DNA of 64,000 nucleotides from Nocardioides exalbidus (GCF_900105585.1 NZ_FNRT01000002.1:3906001-3970000); one strand, 5' to 3'. Shown: positions 35,071-44,870, counted from the stretch's first letter. The notes: generated from the sequence alone by a model not told the origin. Numbers and translations are program-made.

Positions 35071-36197
35071 CGGGGGCCACCGCCCACGTGCTCCCGCACC
35101 GGCGCCGGGTCGGCGAGGAGGTCGCGGACGAGACCGCGCAGGAGGGCCGTGCGGCCGACGAGGTGGTCGACCAGGACGTGCTCGTGCTCGGCGTGGGCTC
35201 CCCCGCCGACCGCGCCCAGGCCGTCCAGCGTCGGGGTGCCGACGCCGGCCGTGAAGTTGCCGTCGGAGGCTCCCCCGACCGCCGCCGACCCGGGCGCCGG
35301 TTGCCCGAGCGACGTCGCGACGGACCGGGCGCGCTCCAGCAGGCCGGCGGACGACGCGGCCTCGAGCGGCGGTCGGTTCGGACCACCCCTCACCTCGAGC
35401 GCGGCACCGGGGAGCACCGGGGCCAGCGACCTCACGGCGACATCGACCCGCTCCTGCTCGGCCCGGGTCCGGACGCGTACGTCGACGGCGAGCGTCGCGC
35501 TCGCCGGGACGGTGTTGGTCGTGGTGCCCGACCGCGCGGCGGTGGGTGTCACCGTCGTGCCGAGGTCGGCATCACCGAGCCCGGCCAGCGCCAGGACGGC
35601 GTGGGCCAGCTCGAGGGTGGCGTTGACGCCCCGCTCGGGCTCGAGGCCGGCGTGCGCCGCGAGCCCGGTGACGTGCACGTCGTAGAGGGAGACTCCCTTG
35701 CGCTCGGTCTTGAGGGCACCGCCGTCGGCGGAGGCCTCCAGCACCAGCACCGCCTCGGCGGCGCGAGCCTCCTCCTCGATCAGGCCCCGCGACGAGGGAG
35801 ACCCGATCTCCTCGTCACCCGTGACCAGCAGGGTCACGCCGTCCAGTCCGGCGGCGGCGTGTAGTGCCATCGCCAGACCGGACAGCATGTCGAAGCAGCC
35901 CGGACCCCGCAGCACGCCGTCCTCGACGGAGAAGGGACGCCGCGCGAGCGTGCCGATCGGCCACACCGTGTCGTGGTGGGCCAGCAGCAGGACGCGCGAG
36001 GGCGTGTCACCGAGCCGCCATCGCAGGTGCGTCCGCCCGTCCAGCACGATCGGCTCCGGCTCGACCCCGAGCCGCGTCGTACCGACGGCGGCGACCACGT
36101 CGGCGGAACGGGCGACGGCCTCGAGGTCGTGCGACGGGGACTCGCACTCGACCAGCGCCCGGACGTCGGCCAGCAGCTCGTCGAGCAGGTCGCTCAC
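35067..36197 (-). CDS. M20 family deacylase/carboxypeptidase
   Basis: A 376-residue M20 peptidase (glutamate-carboxypeptidase-like). Metal and catalytic motifs: LLLAHHDTVWP (about 75-85), GCFDMLSGLAM with the bridging Asp, VTGDEEIGSPSSRG with the catalytic Glu pair, and HAEHEHVLVDHL supplying the last His. In the NSAR pathway an M20 enzyme removes the N-succinyl group from the L-isomer, which fits its place next to the GNAT and racemase genes. GTG start overlapping the stop of the fusion peptidase gene (GTGA). Confidence 0.85.
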   Translation of the reverse strand: MSDLLDELLADVRALVECESPSHDLEAVARSADVVAAVGTTRLGVEPEPIVLDGRTHLRWRLGDTPSRVLLLAHHDTVWPIGTLARRPFSVEDGVLRGPGCFDMLSGLAMALHAAAGLDGVTLLVTGDEEIGSPSSRGLIEEEARAAEAVLVLEASADGGALKTERKGVSLYDVHVTGLAAHAGLEPERGVNATLELAHAVLALAGLGDADLGTTVTPTAARSGTTTNTVPASATLAVDVRVRTRAEQERVDVAVRSLAPVLPGAALEVRGGPNRPPLEAASSAGLLERARSVATSLGQPAPGSAAVGGASDGNFTAGVGTPTLDGLGAVGGGAHAEHEHVLVDHLVGRTALLRGLVRDLLADPAPVREHVGGGPR

Positions 36198-39100
36198 GGC
36201 GAGACCCGGGGGGTCGCGCGCACCCCGAAGTGGAGGTAGGGCTCTCCGGTCTCGAGCTCGTAGAAGGTCACGGGCATCCACGTCTCGCCGCCACCGGGGC
36301 GGACCGCGAACAGGCCCGGTCCCGCCGCGACCATCTCGTGCTCCTCGACCGGGTCCGGCTCGAGCTCGGCGAGCGGGCCGAGCAGCGTGGCGCGCAGCAG
36401 CGGGCCGTCGGGTCCCGCCTCGACCTCCATGCGCACCGAGGTGCGCTCGTAGGTGCCGACGAAGGGCGTGACGTCGACGTCCACCGGCTCCGCGGGCGGC
36501 GCGAACGGCTCGGGCAGCGCGACCCCGGCGACCTCGGCGAAGATCTCCTCGTAGAGGCGCTGGTAGAGGTCGTGGGCGTGCCCGCCGTTGGTGAGCAGGA
36601 CCACCGCCAGGCCCTGCTCGGGCAGGATGCGGAGGTAGGCGTTCTGCCCCAGCGTCGTGCCGTCGTGCCCGATCAGGCGCCGCCCGTCCCAGCCGAACCG
36701 GATCCAGCCCAGGCCCCAGGAGTCGCCGAGGACGAGGGTGTCGGGCAGGTCGGCCTGGTGCGACGTCATGGCGGCCGCGCTCTCCTCGCTCAGCACGCGC
36801 GTGCCGTCGGCGGCGACACCGCCGGCCAGGTGCATCCGCGCGAACGCCAGCACGTCGGCGGCGTCGGAGCAGATGAGGCCGGCGGGGCCGATCGACCTCG
36901 GCAGCTGCCAGGCGGCCGCGGGAGCCGGCACGCCGTCGTGGTCGTCGTGGCCGACCGCAGCGGCGTGCATCAGGACGTCCTCCGCCAGCGTCGCGGTGTG
37001 GTCGAGGCCGAGCGGCTCGTAGATGCGCTCGCGGAGCGCCTGGTCCCAGGTCAGGCCGGTCAGCTCCTCCACGATCCGCCCCAGCACGGTGAAGCCGGAG
37101 TTGCAGTAGGACCACGTCGCGCCGACCGGGTGGTTCTGCCCGGCGTCGCCGAGGATGCCGACGTACTTCTCCAGGCAGTCGTCGCCGCGACCGGTGTCGG
37201 TGAACACGTCGCCGTCGATCCCGCTGGTGTGGGTGAGCAGGTGCCGCGTGGTCACGGTGGCCGTCGCCTCGGGATCGGCGAGCTCGAGCCCGGGCAGCAC
37301 CTTCACGACCGGGACGTCGAGGTCGAGCAGTCCCTCGTCGACCAGCTGCATGACCAGGGTCGAGGTCCAGACCTTGCTGATCGAGCCGATCTGGAAGAGC
37401 GCCTCGGCCGACACGGGGGCCTGGGTGCGGACGTTGAGCACGCCGTGCGTCGCGGTGACCACCTCGTCGGCGCCCGGGACGTCGGCCATCCGCAGGATGC
37501 CGAGCTGTGCACCGGGGGTGCCGTAGCGCTCGGCGAGGGTGCGCAGCCGGCGCTCCCAGTGGGCGGCGTCGAGGGCTGCACGCCCGCTTCCGGTGGTGTG
37601 GGTGGTGACCCAGTCGAGGATCCGGCGGTTGAGGTCGAGCCGGTGCGAGGGGAGGCCGAGCAGGAGGAACACGTGGCTGGCGTCGGGGTAGACGACCAGC
37701 TCGGTCTCCACGCCCAGCTCGACCAGCGAGGTGTGCCACTGCTGCGCCTGGCCCAGCGGGCAGGTGCGGTCCTCGGCCCCGTGGAGGACGAGCGTCGGGG
37801 TGCGCACGTCGGCGACCCGCGTCAGCGGCGACATCGCGGCGTAGAGCTCCGGCTCCGTCCACGGCGTCCCGCCCAGCTCGTACGCGCTGAGGCACAGGTC
37901 GTCGCTGGTGCCGTACATGCTGATCAGGTCGCTCACCGTGCCACCCGCGACGGCGGCGGCGAACCGGTCGTCGTGCCCGGTGAGCCAGCACGCCATGAAC
38001 CCGCCGTAGCTGTAGCCCGCCACCGCGAGCCGGTCGGGGTCGGCCAGCCCCTCGGCCACGAGCTGGTCGAGCGGCTCGAGGAAGTCCTTCGCGTCCGCGG
38101 TCCCCCAGCCTCCGCGCACGGCGGCGAAGAACTCCTCGCCGTAGCCGTCGCTACCGCGGGGGTTGACCAGCAGGACCGCCCAGCCGCGCTCGACCAGCTC
38201 CTGGTGGTAGAGGTGGATCTCGTCGGCGGCGGCGTTCCACGCGTTGTGCGGACCGCCGTGCACGTCGAGGAGCACCGGGCGGGCGCCCCGCTGGTCGGGG
38301 TCGTGCACCAGCCAGGCCTCCACCTCGGTGCCGTCGGAGATCGTGAAGGTGCGCGGCTCGCGCGGGTGGTGGACCACGTCCGCGAGCGGGGCGCCGTGGT
38401 CGGTCAGCACGGTCTCGGTGCCGTCGGCGAGGTCGACCACCGCGACCTCGCCGTAGGAGTCGGGGGTGGTGAGGACGTACGCCGCACGTCCCGGGCCCAC
38501 CGAGAGCCCGGAGACCACGCGACCCTCACCGGCCACCAGCGCGCGGGCGTCGCCGCCGTCGTCGGCGACCGACCAGAGGTGCGTGCACCCGTGCTCGCGC
38601 AGGCAGAACCAGGTGCGGCCGCCCTCCTCCACCGGCGTGCCGCCGGGGTAGGCGGGGGCGCCGCCCATCACGTTGCGGTCGACGGAGGCGGACAGGTCGA
38701 CGACGTCGTCCCCGGACAGGGGGACGCGGAGCAGGTGCTGGTGGCCGACCGGGTCCCCCGGGTGGGCCACGGCCAGCAGCGAGTCGCCGTCGGCAGACCA
38801 GGTGACGACGGAGGTGATGCCGTCGGCGAGCCCGACGAGCCGGGAGCGGGCGCCCACCTCGTCCGCCGGCAGCACGTGGACCGGGACCCGGAAGCGCTCG
38901 CCGGTGCCGCGGGTGAAGGCGATGCTCCCGCCGTCCGGCGACCACGCCGGGCTGCCGACGCCGTGCTCTCCGTCGGTGAGCACGCGCAGGTCCGTCCCGT
39001 CCGCGGCGACCACGTGCAGCTGGGCGCGCACGGCGCCGTGCATGCCGGCGCCGTCGGACTGGTAGTCGGTGCCGCCGGTGACCATCGGCGCCGTCGACGA

Positions 39101-39532
39101 CGCACCGGCGCCGGCCGGATCCACAGGAGCGGTGAAGGCCAGCCGCTGGCCGTCCGGACTCCACAGCGGCGCCCCGGCCCCGGCAGGCAGGTCGGCGAGG
39201 ACGTCCACCTCGCCGCCCCGGACCGCCAGCACGGCCACCCGGCCCTCGCGGAGGAACGCCACGGTCGTGCCGTCCGGTGACCACGCCGGTGACGTGTCGG
39301 TCGGGCCGCGGGTGAGGCGGCGCGGTGGCACCTCGCCGGAGGTGTCCGTCAGCCAGAGCTCGTCGACGGCCCGGTCGGCAGCACCGTCGAGGGTCCGCAG
39401 GACGTAGGCCACCTGGCTCCCGTCGGGCGACAGCGCGGGCTGCGAGGGCACGGCCAGGTCGAGCAGGTCGTCGATGCGGAGTCGGCGCGGACCGCTCGTG
39501 GTGGCGTCGACGTCGGTGGGCTCAGTGGTCAT
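36194..39532 (-). CDS. S9 peptidase fused to a class C beta-lactamase-like (D-peptidase-like) domain
   Basis: A 1112-residue two-enzyme fusion without signal peptide. Residues about 15-400 form a WD40-like beta-propeller (repeated WSPDG blades). Residues about 405-645 form a prolyl-oligopeptidase-type hydrolase with triad Ser508 (GYSYGG), Asp588 (GAEDRT) and His620 (DASH). Residues about 655-1112 form a class C beta-lactamase/D-aminopeptidase-like domain with SxxK Ser717-Lys720, Tyr809-x-Asn811 (SYCNSG) and a GHDGTT third motif, plus a C-terminal beta domain. The second half closely resembles the stand-alone gene at the head of the operon. ATGA and GTGA overlaps on both sides. It likely cuts imported peptides in the cytoplasm. 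Confidence 0.88.
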   Translation of the reverse strand: MTTEPTDVDATTSGPRRLRIDDLLDLAVPSQPALSPDGSQVAYVLRTLDGAADRAVDELWLTDTSGEVPPRRLTRGPTDTSPAWSPDGTTVAFLREGRVAVLAVRGGEVDVLADLPAGAGAPLWSPDGQRLAFTAPVDPAGAGASSTAPMVTGGTDYQSDGAGMHGAVRAQLHVVAADGTDLRVLTDGEHGVGSPAWSPDGGSIAFTRGTGERFRVPVHVLPADEVGARSRLVGLADGITSVVTWSADGDSLLAVAHPGDPVGHQHLLRVPLSGDDVVDLSASVDRNVMGGAPAYPGGTPVEEGGRTWFCLREHGCTHLWSVADDGGDARALVAGEGRVVSGLSVGPGRAAYVLTTPDSYGEVAVVDLADGTETVLTDHGAPLADVVHHPREPRTFTISDGTEVEAWLVHDPDQRGARPVLLDVHGGPHNAWNAAADEIHLYHQELVERGWAVLLVNPRGSDGYGEEFFAAVRGGWGTADAKDFLEPLDQLVAEGLADPDRLAVAGYSYGGFMACWLTGHDDRFAAAVAGGTVSDLISMYGTSDDLCLSAYELGGTPWTEPELYAAMSPLTRVADVRTPTLVLHGAEDRTCPLGQAQQWHTSLVELGVETELVVYPDASHVFLLLGLPSHRLDLNRRILDWVTTHTTGSGRAALDAAHWERRLRTLAERYGTPGAQLGILRMADVPGADEVVTATHGVLNVRTQAPVSAEALFQIGSISKVWTSTLVMQLVDEGLLDLDVPVVKVLPGLELADPEATATVTTRHLLTHTSGIDGDVFTDTGRGDDCLEKYVGILGDAGQNHPVGATWSYCNSGFTVLGRIVEELTGLTWDQALRERIYEPLGLDHTATLAEDVLMHAAAVGHDDHDGVPAPAAAWQLPRSIGPAGLICSDAADVLAFARMHLAGGVAADGTRVLSEESAAAMTSHQADLPDTLVLGDSWGLGWIRFGWDGRRLIGHDGTTLGQNAYLRILPEQGLAVVLLTNGGHAHDLYQRLYEEIFAEVAGVALPEPFAPPAEPVDVDVTPFVGTYERTSVRMEVEAGPDGPLLRATLLGPLAELEPDPVEEHEMVAAGPGLFAVRPGGGETWMPVTFYELETGEPYLHFGVRATPRVSP

Positions 39533-40269
39533 CGCGGGTTCCTTCCGGGGACGGCGTCGAGCAGCGCGCGGGTGTAGGCGTGCTCGGGTTGCTCGAGCAC
39601 CTGGGTGGTGGTGCCCTCCTCGACGATCCGGCCCGACCGCATCACGGCGACGCGTGAGGCGACGTAGCGGACCACGGCGAGGTTGTGGGAGATGAAGAGG
39701 ATCGACAGGCCGAGCTCCTGCTGGAGCTCGCGCACGAGGTTGAGGACCGCGCCCTGGATGGACACGTCGAGCGCCGAGGTGATCTCGTCGGCGATGACCA
39801 CGTCGGGACGCCCGGCCAGGGCGCGGGCGAGCGCGACGCGCTGGCGCTGGCCGCCGGAGAGCCGACCCGGGAGGTCGCCCGGGTCGGCCGACCCGAGGTG
39901 GACCAGGTCCAGCAGGCGGCGCACCTCCTCGCGGCGACCCTCGCGGGTGCGGGTGTCGCCCTCCTTCGGCATCGCCTCGGCGACGCTGTCGCCGATGCTC
40001 ATCCGCGGGTCGAGCGAGGAGTAGGGGTCCTGGAAGACCATCTGCACCGGCCGCCGGCCGCGTCGCGGCATCGCCGCGCCACCGAGGGTGATGCTGCCCG
40101 AGGTGGGCTCGACGAGGCCTACGGCGGCGCGGGCGAGGGTCGACTTGCCCGACCCCGACTCCCCCACGAGGCCGACGACGGTCCCGGGCGGGACGGTCAG
40201 GCTGACCGCGTCCACCGCGGTGTGCCGGTCGTAGCGGACGGTGACGGCGTCGAAGCAGAGCTCGCTCAT
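39529..40269 (-). CDS. Oligopeptide ABC transporter ATP-binding protein (OppF/DppF type)
   Basis: A 246-residue ABC ATPase: Walker A GESGSGKST (about 37-45), Q-loop FQDPYSSLDPRM, signature LSGGQRQRVALARAL, Walker B DVVIADEITSALD and H-loop SHNLAVV. The C-terminal zinc/oligopeptide domain is minimal. It pairs with the ATPase half of the adjacent DppCD fusion to energise peptide import. ATGA overlaps on both sides. Confidence 0.92.
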   Translation of the reverse strand: MSELCFDAVTVRYDRHTAVDAVSLTVPPGTVVGLVGESGSGKSTLARAAVGLVEPTSGSITLGGAAMPRRGRRPVQMVFQDPYSSLDPRMSIGDSVAEAMPKEGDTRTREGRREEVRRLLDLVHLGSADPGDLPGRLSGGQRQRVALARALAGRPDVVIADEITSALDVSIQGAVLNLVRELQQELGLSILFISHNLAVVRYVASRVAVMRSGRIVEEGTTTQVLEQPEHAYTRALLDAVPGRNPR

Positions 40270-42215
40270 CGCTCCTCCCCCGTCGGCCGAGCCAGCAGGT
40301 CCTGGCCGACCAGCACCGGACCGCCGCCGGGGTGCCAGCAGGCGACCCGCCCACCGGCGGCCGTCTCCTCCAGCACGGGCTCGTCGGTGCGGCAGCGGGC
40401 GTCCGCGAGCGGGCACCGGTCGGCGTACGCACATCCCGGCGGCACGTCGGCGGGACCGACCGGGCGGCCCGGGATCGTCGCGAGCGGCTGGGTGATGTCG
40501 GTCGCCATGTCGGGGACGGAGCTCACCAGGGCGCGGGTGTAGGGGTGCTGTGCGCGGCTCGTGAGGTCGGCCGCGGGCAGGTCCTCCACGATGCGCCCGG
40601 CATACATCACCAGCACCCGGTCGCACACCTCGCCGACCACCGTGACGTCGTGGCTGATGAGCACGAGGGCGACGTCGTCGGCCTCGCGGATGCTCGCGAG
40701 CAGGCCGAGCACCTGCTGCTGCACGGTGACGTCCAGCGCGGTGGTCGGCTCGTCGGCCACCACCAGCGCCGGGGAGCCCATCAGGCCCATGCCGATCATC
40801 GCGCGCTGGCGCATGCCACCGGAGAACTCGTGGGGATACTGCCGCACCCGGTCGCCCGCGTCGTCGATGCGCACCGCGGCGAGCCGGTCGACGGCCCGCG
40901 CCAGCGCGTCGGCGCGCGACAGGCCCTGGTGCTCGGTGGCCACCTCGGCGAGCTGGCGACCGATGCGCCGCGTCGGGTTGAACGACGACATCGGGTCCTG
41001 GAAGACCATCGCGAGCGAGGTGCCGAGCAGGTGCCGCCGGGCGGGTGAGGCTGCGCCGAGGAGGTCCTCGCCCAGCAGCCGGAGCCGGTCGGCCTCGACG
41101 GTCGCGTCGTCGCCGAGGAGGCGGGTGACGGCGAGCGCGGTCAGCGACTTGCCCGACCCCGACTCCCCGACCACGCCCACGGCCTCCCCGCGGTGCACCG
41201 AGAAGCTCACGCCGCGGACCGGGCGCACCGTGCCGTGGCGGCCCGCGAAGCCGACGCGCAGCTCGCGCACCTCGAGGACGACGTCGCGCTCGGGTCGAGC
41301 GTCGGTGGGGTCGTGGTCGACCTGTGGCTCGGGAGCCGGGCGCGTGGTCGCCGTCCGCACGCGCGGTCCGGCGAGGTCGGTGACCCCGAAGCCCTTGGCC
41401 ACGGACTCGCCGAAGAGGTTGAACGCCAGCCCGGCTACGAGCACCGCGGCGCCGGGCGCGAGCGCCGCGGCCGGGTTGACGTAGAGCGCGCTGAGCCCGT
41501 CGTAGAGCAGCCGTCCCCAGTCGTACGCCGGCGACTGGACGCCGAGGCCCAGGAAGGACAGACCGGCGAAGGCGAGCAGGCTGTTGCCGGCGCCGATGGT
41601 CGCGTTGACCACCAGCGGCTCGGCGAGGTTCGGCAGGACGTGCCGCACCAGGATGCGCAGGCGGCCGACGCCCGCGACCCGCGCCGCGGCCACGTACTCC
41701 CGTCCGGCGAGGCCGGCGACCAGCGTCTGCACGAGGCGGGCGAACCCGGGCGCACCGGACAGCCCGATGGCGAGCACCGCACCCGTGGCACCGACGCCGA
41801 AGATGACGGCGAAGAAGAGGGCCAGCAGCAGGCCGGGGAAGGCCACCGCGACGTTGACCACGGCCGACACCAGGCGACCGGCGCGGCCGCCGAGCAGGAA
41901 CGGTGCCGAGCCCAGGACCAGGCCGACGACGATCGCGATGGTGATCGCGCCCATCGCGAGCAGCATCGAGAGCCGGGCGGCGACGAGCACCCGGGCCAGG
42001 ATGTCGCGGCCGAGGTTGTCGGTGCCGGCCCAGTGCTCGCCCGACGGCACCGACAGGATGTCGCCGGTGTCGACGGCGTCGGCGGCGTCGCCCCAGACGA
42101 GGGGACCCACCACTGCCAGCGCGAGCACCACCACGACCAGGACGGCTGCCGTGCCACCCAGCGGCGTGGTGAGCACGTCGCGCCAGGCGCGGACCCGGGA
42201 GATCGGCTCGGACAT
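40266..42215 (-). CDS. Oligopeptide ABC permease fused to ATPase (DppC-DppD)
   Basis: A 649-residue fusion. Residues 1-290 form a DppC-type permease with an N-terminal TM anchor, about five more TM helices and the EAA loop (EYVAAARVAGVGRLRILVRHVLPNLAEP). Residues about 315-580 form an ABC ATPase: Walker A GESGSGKS, FQDPMSSFNP, signature FSGGMRQRAMIGMGL, Walker B LVVADEPTTALD. The tail is the oligopeptide-transporter C-terminal domain with a Cys cluster (GCAYADRCPLADARC). It starts 2 bp after the DppB stop. Confidence 0.92.
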   Translation of the reverse strand: MSEPISRVRAWRDVLTTPLGGTAAVLVVVVLALAVVGPLVWGDAADAVDTGDILSVPSGEHWAGTDNLGRDILARVLVAARLSMLLAMGAITIAIVVGLVLGSAPFLLGGRAGRLVSAVVNVAVAFPGLLLALFFAVIFGVGATGAVLAIGLSGAPGFARLVQTLVAGLAGREYVAAARVAGVGRLRILVRHVLPNLAEPLVVNATIGAGNSLLAFAGLSFLGLGVQSPAYDWGRLLYDGLSALYVNPAAALAPGAAVLVAGLAFNLFGESVAKGFGVTDLAGPRVRTATTRPAPEPQVDHDPTDARPERDVVLEVRELRVGFAGRHGTVRPVRGVSFSVHRGEAVGVVGESGSGKSLTALAVTRLLGDDATVEADRLRLLGEDLLGAASPARRHLLGTSLAMVFQDPMSSFNPTRRIGRQLAEVATEHQGLSRADALARAVDRLAAVRIDDAGDRVRQYPHEFSGGMRQRAMIGMGLMGSPALVVADEPTTALDVTVQQQVLGLLASIREADDVALVLISHDVTVVGEVCDRVLVMYAGRIVEDLPAADLTSRAQHPYTRALVSSVPDMATDITQPLATIPGRPVGPADVPPGCAYADRCPLADARCRTDEPVLEETAAGGRVACWHPGGGPVLVGQDLLARPTGEER

Positions 42216-42217
42216 GA

Positions 42218-43228
42218 TCAGTCCTCCCTGATCATCGATCGCGGGTCGAGCACGGCGAGGGCCGCGTCGACGAGGGTGTTGACCACCAGCACGCCGACGC
42301 CGTAGACGAGGACGATCGCCTGCACGAGCGGGTAGTCCTTGGCGAGGATCGAGGAGACGATGGTGCTGCCGAGGCCGGGCCACGCGAAGACGTTCTCGAC
42401 CAGCACGGTCCCGGCCACCATCGACCCCAGCAGCAGCCCGCCGAGGGTCAGGGCGGACGTCACCGCGTTGGGCAGGGCGTGGCCGAGGTAGATCTTCCAC
42501 AGTGCCAGGCGCTTGGCGCGGGCGGTGCGGATGTAGTCGGCGTCGAGCACCTCGACGAGCTCGACCCGCACGATGCGGGCCAGGATGGCCGCGGGTCCCA
42601 CCGCCAGCGAGACGACCGGCAGGAGGTAGGCCGACGGGGTGGCGTTGCCGGCGACGGGGAGCCAGCCGAGGTGCACGCCGAAGACGTAGACCAGGCCGAC
42701 GCCGAGCAGGAAGTCGGGGACGGTGGCCACCACGATGCTGGAGGTGGTGAAGCCGAGCTCGGCGCGCCGGCCGTGGCCGCGCCGGGTGAGCACCCCGGCG
42801 AGCGTGCCGACCGGGACCGCGATGGCGACCGTGAGGAGGAACCCCAGCAGGGCGAGCAGGAGCGTCGCCGGGAGCCGTTGCCCCACCACGTCGGCCACCG
42901 GCAGCTGCGACCCGAGCGTCGTGCCGAGGTCACCGGTGACCAGCGAGCGGAGGTAGTGGCCGTACTGCACGACCAGCGGGTCGTCGAGGCCGAGGCTGGC
43001 ACGGCGCGCGGCCACCAGCTCGGCCGGAGCGGTGGGCCCGAGCGCGGCGCGCACCGGGTCGCCGGGGATCAGGTGGATCATCGCGAAGGACGCGGTGACC
43101 AGCACCCACAGCGAGACCAGCAACCGCGCCAGCCGCCGCCCGGCGAACCTGACCCACGGCCGTTCCCACGCCGGCGGCCTCGGCCCGGTCCTGGGTCCCG
43201 CACCGAGCGGGATCGTCGTGGCGGACAC
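42218..43228 (-). CDS. Oligopeptide ABC transporter permease (DppB type)
   Basis: A 336-residue inner-membrane permease with six TM helices. It begins with a cytoplasmic N-tail and the LVSLWVLVTASFAMIHLIPGDPVRAALG signature of the DppB family, and ends with the EAA-like loop (DADYIRTARAKRLALWKIYLGHALPNA) and DAALAVLDPRSMIRED. GTG start 2 bp after the substrate-binding protein stop. Confidence 0.93.
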   Translation of the reverse strand: MSATTIPLGAGPRTGPRPPAWERPWVRFAGRRLARLLVSLWVLVTASFAMIHLIPGDPVRAALGPTAPAELVAARRASLGLDDPLVVQYGHYLRSLVTGDLGTTLGSQLPVADVVGQRLPATLLLALLGFLLTVAIAVPVGTLAGVLTRRGHGRRAELGFTTSSIVVATVPDFLLGVGLVYVFGVHLGWLPVAGNATPSAYLLPVVSLAVGPAAILARIVRVELVEVLDADYIRTARAKRLALWKIYLGHALPNAVTSALTLGGLLLGSMVAGTVLVENVFAWPGLGSTIVSSILAKDYPLVQAIVLVYGVGVLVVNTLVDAALAVLDPRSMIRED

Positions 43229-43230
43229 CG

Positions 43231-44841
43231 TTACGGGGCCAGCATCCGGATGCTGAGCGGGATCAGCTGACCCGGCGTCTCGAACTCCGCGCCCTTGCCG
43301 AACGTGCGCACCGTGTTGTTGGCGAACGGGATGATGTCGGCGTTCTCCACGAGCGTCGCCTCCGCACCCAGCCACGTGTCGCACGACGCGGTGCCGTCCA
43401 TCCCCATCGCCTCCTCGACGTCCGCGTCGTAGTCGTCGCTGGCGATCGCGGAGAAGTTGGTGCCGTCCGGTGCGGCCGGGCCGGAGAGGAACGGCACGAG
43501 CTGGTCGGGCGAGCTGACGTTGAGGCCGACCCAGGCGACGTCCCAGTCGCCGGCGGAGAAGATGGTGCCGGTCAACTGGGTCTCGTTCTGGCTCTTGGCG
43601 GTGGCGTCGACGCCGATCGCCTTCCACTGCTGCACCACGAGCTCGGCGCCGGCGTCGCCGCTGCTGCCGAGGTCGTTCTGGTAGAGGAAGGTGACGGCGA
43701 GCGGCTCGCCGTCCTTGGTGCGGATGCCGTCGCTGCCCTCCTGCCAGCCGGCCGCGTCGAGCAGGTCGGCGGCCGCCTCCGGGTCGTGGGCGGGCAGCGC
43801 GCCGGAGACCGAGTCCCCGGGGCACGCGACCGGCTCGTTGACCGCGAGGGTGGTGGCAGGACCGCCGCGACCCGAGGTCACGACGCCGGCGAGCTCGGTG
43901 AGGTCGAGGGCCTGGGTGAGGGCCATCCGCACGTCGGGGTCGCTGGTGACGCGACCGTCGGCGTGGTTGTACCACTGCTCCCCGACCAGGCCGGTGGTCC
44001 CGGCGACGAAGAGGCCCGACTTCTCCAGCCGGTCACCGTCGGGCCCGGCGATCTGCGCAGCGTTGAGCCCGCCGGAGAGCAGCAGGTTGGCGGCGGTGGT
44101 CTCGTTCTCGACGACCTGGACCACGACGGTCGCGGGCAGTCCCTGCTCGTCGGTCGTGGCTCCGCCGGGTCCCCACGTGTAGCCGTCGCGCAGCGTGTAG
44201 GTGTAGTGGTCGCCCGGCGCCGCCTCGGTGAGCTCGTAGGGGCCGGTGCCGCTGGTGGCCTGGGCCAGGCTGTCGCGGTCGTCCATGCCACCGGGGCACA
44301 CGATCGGCAGGCTGCCGAGGCCGTTGAGCACGAACGGCGAGGCCGTCTCCAGCGTCAGGGTGACCGTCCGCGACGCGTCGTCGCCCTTCGCCGTGGCGCC
44401 GACGGGGATGAAGGTGCCGAGGAACGGGCTCTGGTTCTCCGGGTCCGTCACGAAGTTGAGGCTGTCGGCGACGTCGGAGGCGGTGAGCTCGTCGCCGTCC
44501 GAGCAGGTGATGCCGTCGGCGAGGGTGAGGCTGACCGTGGTGCCGTCGACGCTCCACTCCTCGGCGAGCTGGGAGCCGATCTCACCCGTCTCGCCGTCGA
44601 CGCTCACGAGCGGGTCGTAGGCGAACTGGCTCACGGCGAACAGCGAGCTGCCTGCGCCCATCTGCGGGTCGAGGTTGCCCGGGTCGGAGGACAGGCCGAG
44701 GGTGAACGTCGCCCCGTCGACGTACGGCGCCTCACCGCCGCCGGTGCCGCCGCCACCACCGCCGCCACCGCCCCCGCAGGCGCTGAGGGTGGCCGACAGG
44801 GCCAGGGCCAGTGCAGCCGGGCCGATCAGGGTGCGCGTCAT
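43231..44841 (-). CDS. ABC transporter peptide-binding lipoprotein (SBP family 5)
   Basis: A 536-residue exported solute receptor. The lipobox LSAC places the lipidated Cys at residue 22. A run of ten Gly follows, then TGGG, forming a flexible linker before the SBP_bac_5 domain (PGNLDPQMGAGSS; YDPLVSVDGE; GTGPYELTEAAPGDHYTY). It delivers peptides (or similar) to DppB/DppC. The ligand is not known; the operon's enzymes suggest peptides with D-residues. Confidence 0.9.
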   Translation of the reverse strand: MTRTLIGPAALALALSATLSACGGGGGGGGGGTGGGEAPYVDGATFTLGLSSDPGNLDPQMGAGSSLFAVSQFAYDPLVSVDGETGEIGSQLAEEWSVDGTTVSLTLADGITCSDGDELTASDVADSLNFVTDPENQSPFLGTFIPVGATAKGDDASRTVTLTLETASPFVLNGLGSLPIVCPGGMDDRDSLAQATSGTGPYELTEAAPGDHYTYTLRDGYTWGPGGATTDEQGLPATVVVQVVENETTAANLLLSGGLNAAQIAGPDGDRLEKSGLFVAGTTGLVGEQWYNHADGRVTSDPDVRMALTQALDLTELAGVVTSGRGGPATTLAVNEPVACPGDSVSGALPAHDPEAAADLLDAAGWQEGSDGIRTKDGEPLAVTFLYQNDLGSSGDAGAELVVQQWKAIGVDATAKSQNETQLTGTIFSAGDWDVAWVGLNVSSPDQLVPFLSGPAAPDGTNFSAIASDDYDADVEEAMGMDGTASCDTWLGAEATLVENADIIPFANNTVRTFGKGAEFETPGQLIPLSIRMLAP

Positions 44842-44870
44842 GCCGGTCTCTCTTCCGTGGGGAGTGCGGG

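Noticed and set aside
35864..39280. A 1138-codon open frame on the plus strand
   Set aside because: It is antisense to the S9/beta-lactamase-like fusion, has low-complexity Arg/Gly/Val/Asp-rich sequence and no recognisable domain; a by-product of high GC third positions.
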